DNA from: Solenopsis invicta
Taxonomy: Eukaryota > Arthropoda > Insecta > Hymenoptera > Formicidae
Direction of reading: 5' to 3'
Length of the DNA stretch: 64,000 nucleotides
Assembly: GCF_016802725.1 (NCBI RefSeq)
Contig: NC_052671.1
Location: 6,139,001 to 6,203,000 of the forward strand
Below are positions 23,906 to 37,883 of the stretch, piece after piece. Below the pieces are notes generated by a model. That model was not told the origin of the DNA. It made no database searches and was given only the letters and a program-made list of their open reading frames with translations. Every line of letters begins with the position of its first letter. Within the stretch, counting starts at the first letter, position 1. Both the position numbers and the translations under genes were made by a program.

Positions 23906-26416
23906 CTAAAAAAAAAAAAACTCCCCCGATTTTGGAGACACTTTTTTTGTCCCTATTATTTTAATAGTAGATAATATTTCTTGTAATTATATTTAATATC
24001 TATCAAAATAAAAAGCGCTAAGTGTATTAAAGCAAAGTATACGGATTCTTCTTTCATTCGCGTATTTTTTCCCGTCTTCCTCGCGAACCTTCTTACTGCA
24101 CTCCGGTAACTTCTTATTTCCACGCACGACTGCACCCTAACCCGTTTTAGGCTCTCGTTCGTTGTCGTACGAAATTCCGGCACGGCGACATTTCGCAGAC
24201 GGCATCGAGCGGTAATTGCCGGCGTGCCGACAAAAAGAAAAGCGAAAAGAAAGAAGCGCGTGCCGCATAGACCGTGGCGTAATTTCAGATCCTCCACCGC
24301 GGTGCCTCTCGCTTTTTATTCCCCCGCGCACTACTACGCCAATTTACGCCCGAGTCTCGCGTGTAGGTAGAGTACGTGCATCGTTCTCCGGCAAAGAGGA
24401 AAAGTAGGAAAAAGTAGGGTGGCTGCGGTCTCATTAGCGACGGCAACGGCCGAGCAAAAACTCGAGGAGCACTCGACCGAGAGCCGTCCGTCCGTTTAAA
24501 AGACGGAGGAGAGCCGCCATCGCCGCTGTACGGGGATTTAATCGGCTATCGTGAATACGCGCGTGCACACTAGACCGACACACAGACACACGGTAGGTAA
24601 AAAGCTCCGCAATTACGACCAGTTAAATGAGAAGCCGTGAGGCACCCGCATCGATTCCGCTACAGATCCCCCCTCCCCCTGTCCTCGCGCTAATCGCGAT
24701 CCAGTCTAATCCGCGATCGCGAATGAAACGCGAACGCGTTTGCATCAGGATTCTTATTGGAGACGTTTCATTCTCGAGATGCGCGTACTCTGCTGTGATA
24801 AAAGAAAATGATGGATCGTGAAGTGCAATTCGGAACGAAAATGGTGCACTAATTACAATGCGTTATTTTAATCGGTTTTATTTTGCATTCTGCTTTGGTA
24901 AAAGGGTTGCTTTGATCAGATATCGCTGTTGCTATAAATGGTAAATATGGCACCTGGACTATTGTCATGCGCAAGCGTTTTCTTTTATTGAATAAAATTG
25001 CATTTTTACGTGATCGCGCTTTCCAGCGAATAAAATAGTGCTTTGATCAAAGTTACACCTGAGATCAAAGCGATCTCCAATTCACAATATTTTCTAGAAT
25101 AACATACACTCGGCGTCGACAAGAAAACGCTTGACTCCTCGATTGGTCTCCCTAAAGTGATATCGATTTCCATCGTGACGAGATAACGAGAAAAATGATT
25201 CCTATCGAATTTTAATGAAAACGGACCGGTGGAAAGAAAGAAAAAAAAAAGGAACCGCCGCCGCTTTTACGTAAACTTAATTAAGCGCGTTATCTCGTCG
25301 CAATAACGAGCCGCAGATCTATTCACCACCAAATAATACGTGTCACGCGGCCGTATCGCAAATCGTCATGCATTCCGGTCTGGACTGTCGCTGCACAATG
25401 TGGTGTGCACATCCAGGCCATTAACATTGTCCTGTTGCTTTCGCGAGTGCGTGAGAAGCGACCCTAATTCTGTCAATCCTGAGGGTGGCCTCCGGTACGG
25501 GGAGGGGGGGATGGTGGTAGCCACCGTTAGTGTGCCGGCGATGTTAACTCGTAATTCTCATCGATTCCGGTGTAAATATACCCGGGAGCATGTACACCGG
25601 CCATGCAGGATTTCCGTTACGCGCTAGATATACCGCGGCGCGGCATGAATCGCGGAGAAACGGCCGGGCGTACAAAGGGGGATGAAACGTGCGTACGTGC
25701 GACAATCGAAACGCGAAATGCGGTTCGCGGGAGGGAGGAGGGGGGGCGGCAAAAGGGAGGCAAACCGATAACTTCCCGCCCTCCCTCTCCCTCGCTCTTC
25801 CTCACCTCCCCCTTTGAAGAATTAATAGCTGCGAGTATCAGGGACTGCCGCCGATATCGTTCGACTCTCCGGTTTGTAAACGAAAAGTATCGGACACATG
25901 GTGCGCGTTGCCAGTGTCCACGTACAACTCGTTTTTGTTTTTGTTTTTTGTTTTTTACGCAGAACACGGAATTAGCGAACGGAGCTATACACGAGCTTTG
26001 ATACCGCTTGTCTCGAAATAGAGAAATGAATTTCCACTTTGGCGTAAGCGCGATTTCACCTGTACATTTGTGGATCCGTTAAACATGACGCGAGGATATT
26101 CTCGTCTATTGAGCTTGAAATAAAAAACTGTAGTGTACGAACGGGTTTAATAACTTCCCTAAAATTTCAATTTTAGTACCGTTATACTCGAGTCTTTATT
26201 TCTCGCGCTTCTTGGAATACGAGTCATCTCGAACTTGTCGATCAGTTAACACGCGTCGGAGCACTCCGCTTTTAATAAATTTCGGCAAGCGGTTCGACGC
26301 AGTCCAACTCGTATATATATTCTCGTACACGTGTATTTCGTTTTGACATCTCGACTGTCGTCGCTCCAATTTTATCTAATCAGTAATCACATTCGCAAAT
26401 CGCGCTGTCACCTGTA

Positions 26417-26579
26417 CACAGAAAAAAATTTAGTATCTAATCAACAATTCATATATAAGCAAGCATATATGTTTCATATATAAGCAAGAAGATTATAAAT
26501 TTTTCTAAGAAGATTTATATTCTTGCTTATATATAAAACAATGAATTGTTGATTTAATATTAATTTTTTTTCTGCGTAC
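26417..26579. mobile_element. about 160-bp inverted-repeat element
   Basis: ACACAGAAAAAAATTTAG near 26417 pairs with TTAATTTTTTTTCTGCGT near the right end. ATCAACAATTCAT pairs with ATGAATTGTTGAT, and TATATAAGCAAGAAGAT pairs with a matching inner block. The result is one long AT-rich hairpin. ATATAAGCAAG also occurs twice in direct orientation within the left arm. Confidence 0.65.
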
Positions 26580-28269
26580 GATGTTAATTTTTGATTTTCC
26601 TGCCTCATCGGTCTCTTATCTACAATATATTCTTGTGCTTACCACAGGAAGATACGCGATTGTTCCCGGGGAAAGTTTCGCGAGCTTTCGATTTTGATTT
26701 GTATCGCGATTCGGGTCCGTCTGCAGGTGCCTACGCGTAAAACAAGGTCCTGTCAGTCGCACGCTAAATCTCGCCGATAAACCAACGATCGCGCTCGCTA
26801 ATCGTCCACTCGTAACATGTGATCAGACGCATCTACCGGGCGACAATCGGCGTGATAGCCTGCCAAGCTCATGGCTAGTCCTCGATTCCGTGATCCTCGG
26901 TCGACCATATGCGCGCACACACACATACACACACACGAAGGATATGCACGTCCGTTATTGGTCGTGGGTGGTTTCGGTGGATTTCGATGAATTAGCTGTA
27001 GGATATGACGCAAACGCACGGCCATTGTACAATGTCCACTTGCGGATATCTACGTATCGGTTGTGTGGCCATGCAAAGCTCCATTCAAAACGTTTGCGAT
27101 ACCCTTGTAGCCTTGGCTAGCGTGTACGTACAACCCGATACCTTGTACCTAATATCACGCACGCAGTAGGAAGCTACGTGCTCAAAGAGACTGTTTCACG
27201 ACGAACGTCAACGACGAATTAGTCATCGAATGTAAAGCAAATATGATCGCCTTTAAGGCTTTATGCCAGTTAGCGTATGGGATTATGAATCAAGCGGAAA
27301 ACCACGGGGAATTTCCCCCTTTTTTTATATACATTAATTTCAGTTTTTCTATTTACTATTATCGCATAAAATGGTGTAGCATTTAACTTCATTCAGCTTA
27401 TTTTTACAACCATGCTGTATCAAAGTGGCATATAATGTCACGTAAAATGATGTACAAGTCTTGTATAGTTTTCAACAATATCATTGTTGTAACATATCCA
27501 GTTACGTAAATAACAATTTTTAAAGATTGGCGTTGGTGGCGCGGAAGACGGGAAATCAAAATAGAGTGTTCCATAGTTTATGAACTCCAAAACCCGCGGA
27601 CAGTCCAGCGATAGAACTCTCTCCAACAGATTCGGTAGTTACTCCCAATACGGGGGCCGGGATCTTCGCGCATCAACGAATCCCAGCTCGTATCCGAACA
27701 GGCGGTTTCACCGAACTTGGTGAACTTGCAACACGTCGCGCGAAACGGCGGCGCGATCAATACGAAAAACGCCACAGGATTCACAGCCGAAGCGAGCGCA
27801 AACTGTTCGCAACTGTGCTCGCTCCCACGAGCGAAACTACTCATGGAAGAAATTCGCGGATCGCGCGCGCTGGCGAGCAACAATTAATAAAGCGCGCGAG
27901 GTAAGAGGTAACGCGAGCCGCGCGCGTAGCTCGCCGCGTTATCTCGTGACGTGCAATTCGTTGTGAAGGGCGTGGCTCAGGTGGATTTCCATGAATTAAC
28001 CCTTGGACGCCGCACAAATCTCCTGCAGTGTCGCTGTTATTCTCCCCTATCTATATATTTGCGTGTCGGTGAGCTCTCATACACTCCCGCTCAGCTCGTC
28101 GAGATGTTATACCGTGTCCCATTTAACGTACGTGGCATCTGATACTCGTTGCGGGTACACACGTATACACGTACAAACACCTACCTGCGCGCGTACAAGC
28201 TGGAGCTCAACCTACATTCAGGTGTGCCGTAGGAAGCGAGCTTAATATACCCGTTAAAAGACTCGTGTG

Positions 28270-28307
28270 TGCAGCGGTGGTGCGCGGGTGGTGGTGGTGG
28301 TGGTGTG
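28270..28307. repeat. (GGT)n tract
   Basis: Repeated GGT units, slightly interrupted, lie in CpG-rich intron 1 DNA. Confidence 0.75.
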
Positions 28308-29445
28308 TACAGCCATGCGGTCGCTAATCACGTGTTTAATCATACCGCGTCTCGAAATTAACGCGAGAACGTATTGAGATACTTCCGCAAAGGGAGTTAA
28401 GTGGGTTCTGAGGGACCGACGCGGCGCTCGGCGCGGCGTTATGGAGCCCTTTACCGCACGAGTTTACTCTTGGAAATTGCGACGCAAAACCTGCACTCAA
28501 CGCGCATTGGAGAATGACTCGAGAACTTGGCGTATATCGGGAAAAATATATGATAATTCTTTGTCCTCTATATAGGATTCGCATTCACTCCCTATCCGAG
28601 TCGATCAGATCAATCGCGTGTCCCTCGATCATCGAAACGTTTAAGGGAAATCGATACCATACGGTTTGTGAGATGTAATAAATATAAAACTGACGTAATG
28701 AAAAAAACAATATCGAACTCTGCACGTTGTGTCAGGACGTAAAATTTATAATGTCACATCTCTCGCGGTAATTGAGATCAATCGTGACACACAATTATGA
28801 CATCCTCAATAATTGAATAGTTGGACGATGATTGATAAGCGATATCAATTGGTCCATAACATTCAATAACGCGCGCGGAACTGACGCTGAAAGAACGTTA
28901 TCAATACTGTCGATACAAGCGCTGATCCTCAGATGGCAAATTCGTTTCCAACAACAATGTGTACGATGCGATATAAGTCATGTCGCACATCGGGGGAGCC
29001 AGTAAATGTATCGTATCGCCGTGAAAACATGGCGCGGCTGGATTTCTCCGCTCCTGGCTCTCTGAAAGCCGGACCCAGGTGATTTCTCGTCGACTACACG
29101 TCTCCCCCTCTCTCCCCCCTGGCTCCCGCTCAGCACGCGCGCCGTATCGCGCGACCGGTAAAGGGTTCCGAGGCGTACGGATGGCGATAAAAACGGATTT
29201 TACGCGAGAAGAATCGGCGAAGACACAAAGGAGAAGACAGCGACGATATGTTTCGAATTGTGCGGAGTTGATATACGGCACGGTCGGACATAGGACGCAA
29301 ACCTGGGTGGAAGGAAGCCTGTGCGGACGGACAGATGCCGTTGGTAACTCTGGAGCAGAATGGGAGCCAATAATTCTTTGTGCCCAAGTGGAGCGCTTCC
29401 GTGTGGATAGAGATACACGAGGCAGTATGCATCCGCACATGTGTC

Positions 29446-29470
29446 TGTGTGTGTGTGTGTGTGCGCGCGC
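29446..29470. repeat. (GT)n(GC)n microsatellite
   Basis: About nine GT units pass into four GC units, an alternating purine-pyrimidine tract of about 25 bp. Confidence 0.85.
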
Positions 29471-32400
29471 CTAGGTACACGCGCGTATATAAATTGCATC
29501 TCTCCCTTGAACGGTGCATCATGGTTGACTGATTGCGCTCTATTGATTAGGTTTCCAATTATTGGAAGCAGTCCCGGTTGTTTTCATTTTACCGTACCCC
29601 TTTTCAGAATCTTTCGACGACTGCGAAATCCTTTATTTGCCTATACAAAAGAGAAAGTCGACGAGACGCTGTATTACCTCGCCGAGCACGCCCGTATGGT
29701 CCCTCCTTTGACTCGATTCTTTCCGATCGAAGTCCGCGCGGGTCTCGTTATCGCGAGAAAATTATTGAATCTACGTGGTAACTTGGCGCGTGCGCGCATC
29801 GTGTAAATAAAAACGATTTGCTCGTTAACCGACGCGAAATGTTTTATCGTTTGTGCTTTGCACGTTTCTGGGTGGTGTTGTCGTCGAATAAATGTCGTTG
29901 AAATTGACGCCCCGCATGGACAAAATGAAAATCGATGAAAATCATGTTGCGAGAAGCTCGTGTATTTCACGTATTTTCACGAAGCATCTGCAATTTGAAT
30001 AGCATGGCCGAGCACCATCGTGTCGATCGTCAAGTACTTATCGATGTAAACATACTTGATACTGGGCGTATCAAGGGATTTTCTATCGATAAGCCGCACT
30101 CTTTCACGTTTCTTGGCAACGACTTTGCATTATCGATGACACGATGGCAGATTCCGGCTTATCAAGCGACTGCTTATATATATATGTATATATCTCATTA
30201 CAATAATTCCATTACGCCACGCGCGTCAATGTGAATAGGAAGAAACGCGGAGATTGAGAGACATTTGAAATTTTCTACGATAACGACGACGATCCTCAAT
30301 TAATTCCGCGAATATTTCCATTCGTCACGAGTCGTGCATTTCTCACAGATAAAATTCAATTTTCTTTAATAGAATCAATAAGTAAATTTACTTTCTTATA
30401 GATAACTTGTTCGTGTGTATAAATTTTTATAATGAATCTTTCACGAGTAACTATGAAAAATCACTTATTCCTTTCTAATTGTTTTTCAAACTTTAAAAAA
30501 ATTAAATTTTTGCGATGTCAGGTAGAAATTTATTTTAATAATTATATGAAACGGCGTATCAACCTTTTTTATTTTTGCGTGTATTCGAAAGTTAGATATT
30601 TCACTTGCATTAACGGTTATTAAAAAAATAAATGGTTATTGAGAGATTATTTTTCTGCCGAGCTTTTTTGCTGTGAATACATGAAAGCGGAATAGTTTTT
30701 TTTTCCGTTTGCCATTGAAAGCTTTTTTCAAAAATAAAAAAAAATATATATCATCGCGCGCTCGTTCACAAAATGTTATCGCTTCGGATAAAAAATATGA
30801 CAGCTTAATCCAATTTTTTATTACTTTTATAGATCTGAAGCCATTTATAGGGAACACAAAATGTTATTATTAATATGAGATCTAAGTTACTGTTAGTCGA
30901 ATTAATAAGGTATTAAAAATAGAATAGTTTCAAGGGCAAAACATGTAGCCTTATTTGCACTCGTATGATACTGTCTGCGCGAATTGTTATAATAACTATA
31001 ATTGAAATAATAAAGTCAAAACTAAGCCGATTATAACATGGTGCCACTTAGTCTGTCGTTTAACGGATAAATTGCTTTCGGATGTATGAGATGTTGTAGC
31101 AAGCTCCTTTTCTGCGACATTGCAAGCAGATTAGCGTCGAATTATCCGACTGACCTCTTTGAAACCTTGCGGCACACTCGGTAGAGCCTTCCACGGCGGC
31201 ACGTATAAGCACTAATTATAATCTAAATTAAGCGGGTACGGACCGCGAGAAAACGGTCACAAATAAGAGACTGCTACAAACTCGTACCTAGAATGCTCAA
31301 ATGAAGTTTAGGTATTTTTGCGACAACCCCAGCTAAATTTATGTATTTTTTTTCATTAGTTTTATTTCATTGTATCACATTTATACCGTTCAACAAGACT
31401 GTGCGACTTGTTTCGCTAATTTATACCTTAATTTATGCACATATATAATTCTTTGCCGAATATAAGATCTATTCGTTTCGCGAATTCTCATCGCGAATAA
31501 TGCCGTCAAAGCAACTGTCACGTAGTTACAGAGTCATGCATTAGACGCGGATGAAGATTGAGGAGAAACGCCGTCAGGAATTTTGCCAGTCAAATTCGAG
31601 CAGCTGCTGCGCCATTAGAGGCATTTCCGCCTAATTGTTTCAACGCCCGAGCACTCGAGTGTCGGCTCACGTTTTCCACAGGCCTCAGAAATTGCGGGCG
31701 TACCAAAGTGGCGCTCCTTTGACGACATATTAATCGTCGCCCTACCACCTTCGTCCGACTGTGATACCCACCGGCGCTTATTAACGCTTCCTTCATTTGT
31801 AATCTCGATTACAGCTGTACAACGGCTTCGTAACAACTCGCTCACGACTCGTAATTACGTTATATCGTTATTTTACGCAGTATTCAATTGTTGTAAGTTA
31901 TTACGCGTGATACGACATTTAATAAGGCCTTTGCGCCGCGTATCGTGCGTACTCGCGCGGAACGCGCGCATTCAGACTCACGTTCCTCGTCGCTACCGCG
32001 ATCGTGCACAGCGACACGCGGCACACGGATGAATAATACAATTATCGGAACGATAAAAATTATTGCGGATCCGCGAAGTAATTGAAATCGCAGTTTCTTT
32101 CCAGGAAACACCGCGCATTGTCCAAGCGGCACACCGATCGACCACGTTCGTGCATGTAATGCAGCGCGTTTACACGTTCCCGTTGTAAACGAGTAAAAAC
32201 CATGCGGGAGCTCGTGTTCGCGTCCTCCTCTCGTGCAGGAGGGAGGAGAAGCCCTTTCGCGCAACTCGCACACCCCGCTCAATTTATCGCCCGTACTCGC
32301 CGGGGTTGCGAGTGTACTTCACGGATCGAATGGTCGATACACCGGGCCTCTAATTAGTGCAGTGCGAATTAAAAACTTCCGCACGGCTGAATGTAGAAAG

Positions 32401-35400
32401 TAAAAATGTCACATAAACGCACGGAAACGCGACGGACGTAGACGAATTGATCTGTGAAACGCACGATTATATTCTACACGAGATATCCGGGCTTCTACTA
32501 TACCATATTATATGGTACAAAAACTAGCCGCAAAAAATGCCTTTGTCACGAGAGCTTTTTTTTTTCTTTTGCCCTTCTCTTCTTCGTTCTTTTGTTTCAA
32601 GCAAATGGATCAGTTATATCGCTAATCAAAGATTATATTATTTATAAAATTATTATTTATGCGCTGAAAAAGAAACGCTGCAATATGAGTTAAAACGTAG
32701 TTTGATTTAATTAAACGTCGAATCACGGACTGTCAATAATACATGCAGTTGATTAAACTAAATTTTATTCATTCAACTATATTTGTTTTATTGCCGGTAT
32801 TTTTAATTTTTTTGTTTTATTAATTGTATTATTGAATTAAAAAAATATTTCCAATTAGATTGATGCTGAATTCAACAGCATTTTTTTCTCTGGGTGCCGA
32901 AATGCAAGTTGTTTCAGATGTCGCGAATTGCGGATTTTTTTTGCAAGTTTATATTTATTTAAAGTAGAGACGAGGAGGTGTAAAATATGAAGTTTGCATT
33001 ATTTACGTTCATAATATATCTTGACATGTCGCAAGTCTATGATATAAAAGCCTGAGGGACGAAAAATTTTAAACCGCCAATTTCAGATAATCGCTTAATG
33101 GTGGACCACGATAAAAAGATTGCGAATAAAATCCCACCAGCCTCGGTGTATTGACGATGTAACAAAGTGAAAGCATTTTGCTGCAACGTTTATTTCGTCC
33201 AATTACATTTGGCAGCCATAGTGAAACTACACTACAGGCTAGAAAGTAGATTCCCCGTGCTTGTTTATGGTCTCCCATATATCAGCCTTACGAGCAGTTA
33301 ACAGAAAGAAATGGCTTCAATCCTTTGTCTCTAATTCAGTCATTTAGCTACCTCTGATGGCAATCTTCGTTACTAATCAACGTTATTTACGTTTGTAACC
33401 CGATAATTAATTATACATTTGCTTAATGAGAACTCAAAAAAATGTGTCATCAATATTTATCAATAAACTTACACCTTGCTTATATATATTTATATATAAC
33501 GTTCTACGTGACGTTTTAAAATTTTACACTAAAAATTTTACTTTAAAATACAATTCAAAAAAATGACTTACTTTTTTCAAAGAAACATTTTACAGAGAAA
33601 ATGTTTTTTATGTGATTTTTGCATCTCTCGTACATTTGTGCGTATCGAGAAATTTAATTAAGAGTCAACGACAGGAACAGCGTATATGGCGCGAGTCATA
33701 TATCGGTCCACTATTCTCGAGGAGTGTATTACGAAATATACCGCGGCTACCGTTGGTCTCAAATCGATGCGGCCACAATCTCGATGCTCTGGCCGGAAAA
33801 CCAATACGAAGAAACCGCGCACTCGCTATAGGCGAATTCAATTGAAGATTACACGACCAAAAGACTCACATTCTCCTTTTTCGTAAATTTGTCATAAAAT
33901 TGAAAAACGATTTTCACATTATTAGTTTTATCGAATCGATTATATTTTTCTTATACCTTTCTTTCGCTGAATTAAGCATGTTAGACACGTTTAATTGTGA
34001 TACATATCTTTTTAGTGACACAACAATGAAACGAGATAAGATACGAGAATAAGATTGTATCTCTCACTCAATATCGAGAAAAATTGGAGAATGTGACTTC
34101 TGTTTCCGTGCAATCCACAATTCCCAATGCTGTGCCACGACCGAACGAGAGATTCGCCGTAACACTGCAAGCCGGTAGAATACGATACCCCAGAGTCACA
34201 TCGCGTCGAGAAGAACCAAAAAACCTCGGTATGAGAACGAATAGTGAGAAAGCTGGAAGGGCAGAAGGGAGAGAGCGAGAGAACCGCGACTTCCTGAAGA
34301 AGTAATTTCTGTCGCCTCGAAATCAGTTTCGCCGGACGTCCGTAAATTGCCGGATGCCCTCCCTTATGCCCTTCCGAACCGATCGGGATTCTACCTTCTG
34401 GTCACCCTCGCCACTCAATCAGAGGGTAGAAGTCCGCGCGCGCGCGATTACCTTCTCGCGAGGGAGGAATCTCTTCTTTTTTTTCCTCTCTTTCTTCCAT
34501 TTCGCCACAACCAAAGGAGCATCTTCCACCAACGATTCCATTCTCCTCCGACCCCTCTCGATTTTCACCCCATCTCACTACCGACCGATTGACGGAGCAG
34601 TTTCAGCCCCACGGACTTTCGTCCTCGTGCCGCCCTCCTCCGCGCCATCGCGAAGAATAAAACCGCAGAAGCAATTTACTGTCGTGTGCCTTCGGTCACG
34701 TACTCGACGGAGAGACGCGTGTAGTCGCGCGCAAAATGTGAGTGTCGCGGGAAGGCCGGAGCGATCGAATGACCGAACACGAAGGGTTGTGCCGATTCGG
34801 AGAGCTATATGAGAAAGTTGCGCCGCACGATAACAGATGTACATCGTGACGCCGAGCGTACTTCTGAGGCTGGTAAAATCAATGTGCCGATAAAATGCAT
34901 TACTTATATACGGCTATGTATCAATATGTGACAAGGTGACAAATGCGAACGTGTTAAATCCTTTGAACCTACTATTTTAGTAGGTTTGCGAGATGATGTC
35001 TATAGAAATAAATAATTTATACGTAAATCCAGTAACAAAGAAGAAATTGCTTGAATTTGTTAGAATATTTGTTCGTTGATCTAATTGTTCAGAGATATTT
35101 TAACACAAGTACCATCTTAATATTTAACGCTTAAAAACCATTTTAATTCATTTATTTTCATGTAACTTGGCGAAAAATATATAATTCAATTATTTTGATT
35201 TAACTTATTTATTTGATCTTACGCGAAGAGAGGGTTAATGCAACCGTTACATCAATGCCATCCACGTTTCTACAAATAGTTATTTCATTAAACAACTGCA
35301 GCTATTAATACTGTATAATTTTGTAATAGAAATATTTCAAATATAGATCACGTCATTAAATTGCATTTTGCAATATAATATTTGCAATATAATATATGAC

Positions 35401-37861
35401 GCACGATTAAATTTTGCCAAAAGTTAAATTGTTATTAAATAAAATAATTTAATTTCTATATTTATAATTTTATAAATAGTGCAACACAATTATTCTCTAA
35501 TAATAATATTTCTTTCGTTCACGCACATTTTCTCCTTCATATAAACAAAAAGTAAAAATGTATTTTGCATTCATACATACGAAATAACAGAATTAAAGTA
35601 ATATGTAGGTAGATATAAAAACTTATTAGCAAATTTAAGCGCAGAGAGGAGGAGAGATACGTAGGTGGTATATAACCCTGAGAGATCATAATTCTGCTTC
35701 ACTTATACCTCGAGCATGGTACAACTTTATTACACAAAATGAGGAATACCTAGAAGCTGCTCCCATTTCACGTTCACGTTACCTCGCACGTTTATGCTTA
35801 TATTTGGCGCTCCTTTCCCATTTTTCACGAAGAAAATGTCCAACTTTTTTCGTTACGTTCTTAATTATGCGCAATACAGTTGATATTATAAAAATATCTC
35901 AATTTTGTGTAGTTTTTAATATCTTCTAAATTAAAAAAATGTATATTAAAACTCTTTTAAATCCCCATGTATATTATGCATATATTAGATTATACATATA
36001 AGGAACTGTATTATCGATTAGATCAATTTTATATTAGAGATTACCTTAAATATTTGCAAAAGTTTGAGGAAACGTGAATAATATATCAATACTTGATAAG
36101 TCGCCTGATTACAATATTATTTTTGGCTCGAGATAATTCTTACACGAAGCAGCTAATACATTCAGCAACCGGACAACTCTATCTTTCTCGTGTCGGCGAT
36201 TTCGTGTCTGCGCTCACACTCGCGCACCTGCGCTCGTAAGATAGATTTCCGGTAACTTGAACGACCGCGTGTGTACGCGAGGGTTAAAGTCGCGCAGACC
36301 GCCGCACAGTCGCGCGATAAAGAAAAAGGAAACCCTTGGGACCTTTCATCACCACTGACGCCGTGAATTCGCGTGCCATGGACACATTTTCTGCTCCCGA
36401 TTCGGGCTGCAAAGCGCCGTTGCTGTTGAAGTGGAAGGAACGTGGTGTAGAGATCGATGGCTTGTTTTTTAATGTCTGAAAAAAATAATTTTTACATTTT
36501 GTCTTCATATTTTTTGTAACTAATCTAATAGTGATATTAAAACTTTTTTAAATCTTATGTAAAATAAAATTACATAACATGTCACATTTAAATTTAATAG
36601 TTGTATTTGTTAACAAACAAGCAGGTAATATTTTTTCTTGCAACCGAGTATCTTTTTCACTAATAATGAAGCTAACATTATTGATTTGTTCCAAAAACAC
36701 ATTGTCTATCTTCACGAATGCATTGCGGTGCTCCTAATTATAGCACTTCGTTATGGAGTAATAAGTAGCAAATCTGTGCATTTCAGGAAAACATTGTAAA
36801 AATTTTAGTAATTTAATCTATCTTTATATTGGTACTGGAGATCAATAAGACGGATGTCTTTCTGTCGTCATTTATAGGTACAATGCATCTCAACTTATCT
36901 TTAACATTTTATCTCTTTTATATCTACTTATCTATTATTCAATTTCGCATTACCATTTTTATGACTACGAATGTATAGCAAGCAAAATTGCACCGTATTA
37001 TCATAGTACAATATCTATAATTGTAGAAATGACACACGTAGTAAATTATTTTTACTATCTTGTCATAAAAATCAGATATGACCTATAATATTAGCAATTT
37101 TTATAAGAAAACAATTTTTATTTATATAACTTTTAGTATTATTAATAATCATTCCAGTATTAATGCAAAAATGAAAGATGTCGATCTTTTATTCTAAACT
37201 CTAAACAATATTTTTTATACGAATATGCCAGAAAAATATGCGAGAAAACTATAACGATTTTATTCGAACTATATTGAGTATATCGAATTATACATTTAAC
37301 AAGTCACGAGGCATTTTTAATTAAAATACGTGTTATTACCACTTTAATTAATTCCGGAAATTTGATTTTAACACGATTGTAGTTATAACATTCAACGTAA
37401 TAACGGAAATTTTGCTTATTGTGAACATTTCATTAGCTAATCCAGATGTTAACATATATGTGTGTCCTTGTTTTCTAAACGATCAAATGTTATTTGCAAA
37501 TATTTCCGAGCTGTATATAGCTTCCATATTTATCTCGTGCCACAGACGAATAGAAAATATCAATCTACATTTGACAAATATTTGGCAAAATATCGCGAGC
37601 GAGAGAGCGCGGAATTTGGTTCGACAAACATATTAAATAAGTATTAAAAAAGGGCATAATCTCAGAGAGATCGTATGCGTACCGTTAATCGACGTATTGT
37701 CTGCTGCGACCAACGTTTATGCTAAACGAATCGTGTAACGTTGATCCCTATTATTCTTTCACAAAGGCGACCGTGGACACTTGCTGCTAATTAACATGAG
37801 AAAGAGGATCACAAGATTTTGCCAGCGGTAATTCAAATGACGAAACCAAAGGAAGCAAACG

Positions 37862-37883
37862 AAAGAGAGAGAGAGAGAGAGAG
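37862..37883. repeat. (GA)n microsatellite
   Basis: A GA run of about 10 units is followed by purine-rich GGGAGACAGAGATAGA. Confidence 0.85.

Noticed and set aside
28901..29440. 179-codon minus-strand open frame
   Set aside because: CpG-rich DNA with open frames in several overlapping phases; no recognisable domain or splice context.
32740..32895. Possible further MITE ending in TTTTTTTCTCTGGG
   Set aside because: Only one end resembles the 62.0-kb family; a convincing left arm was not found.
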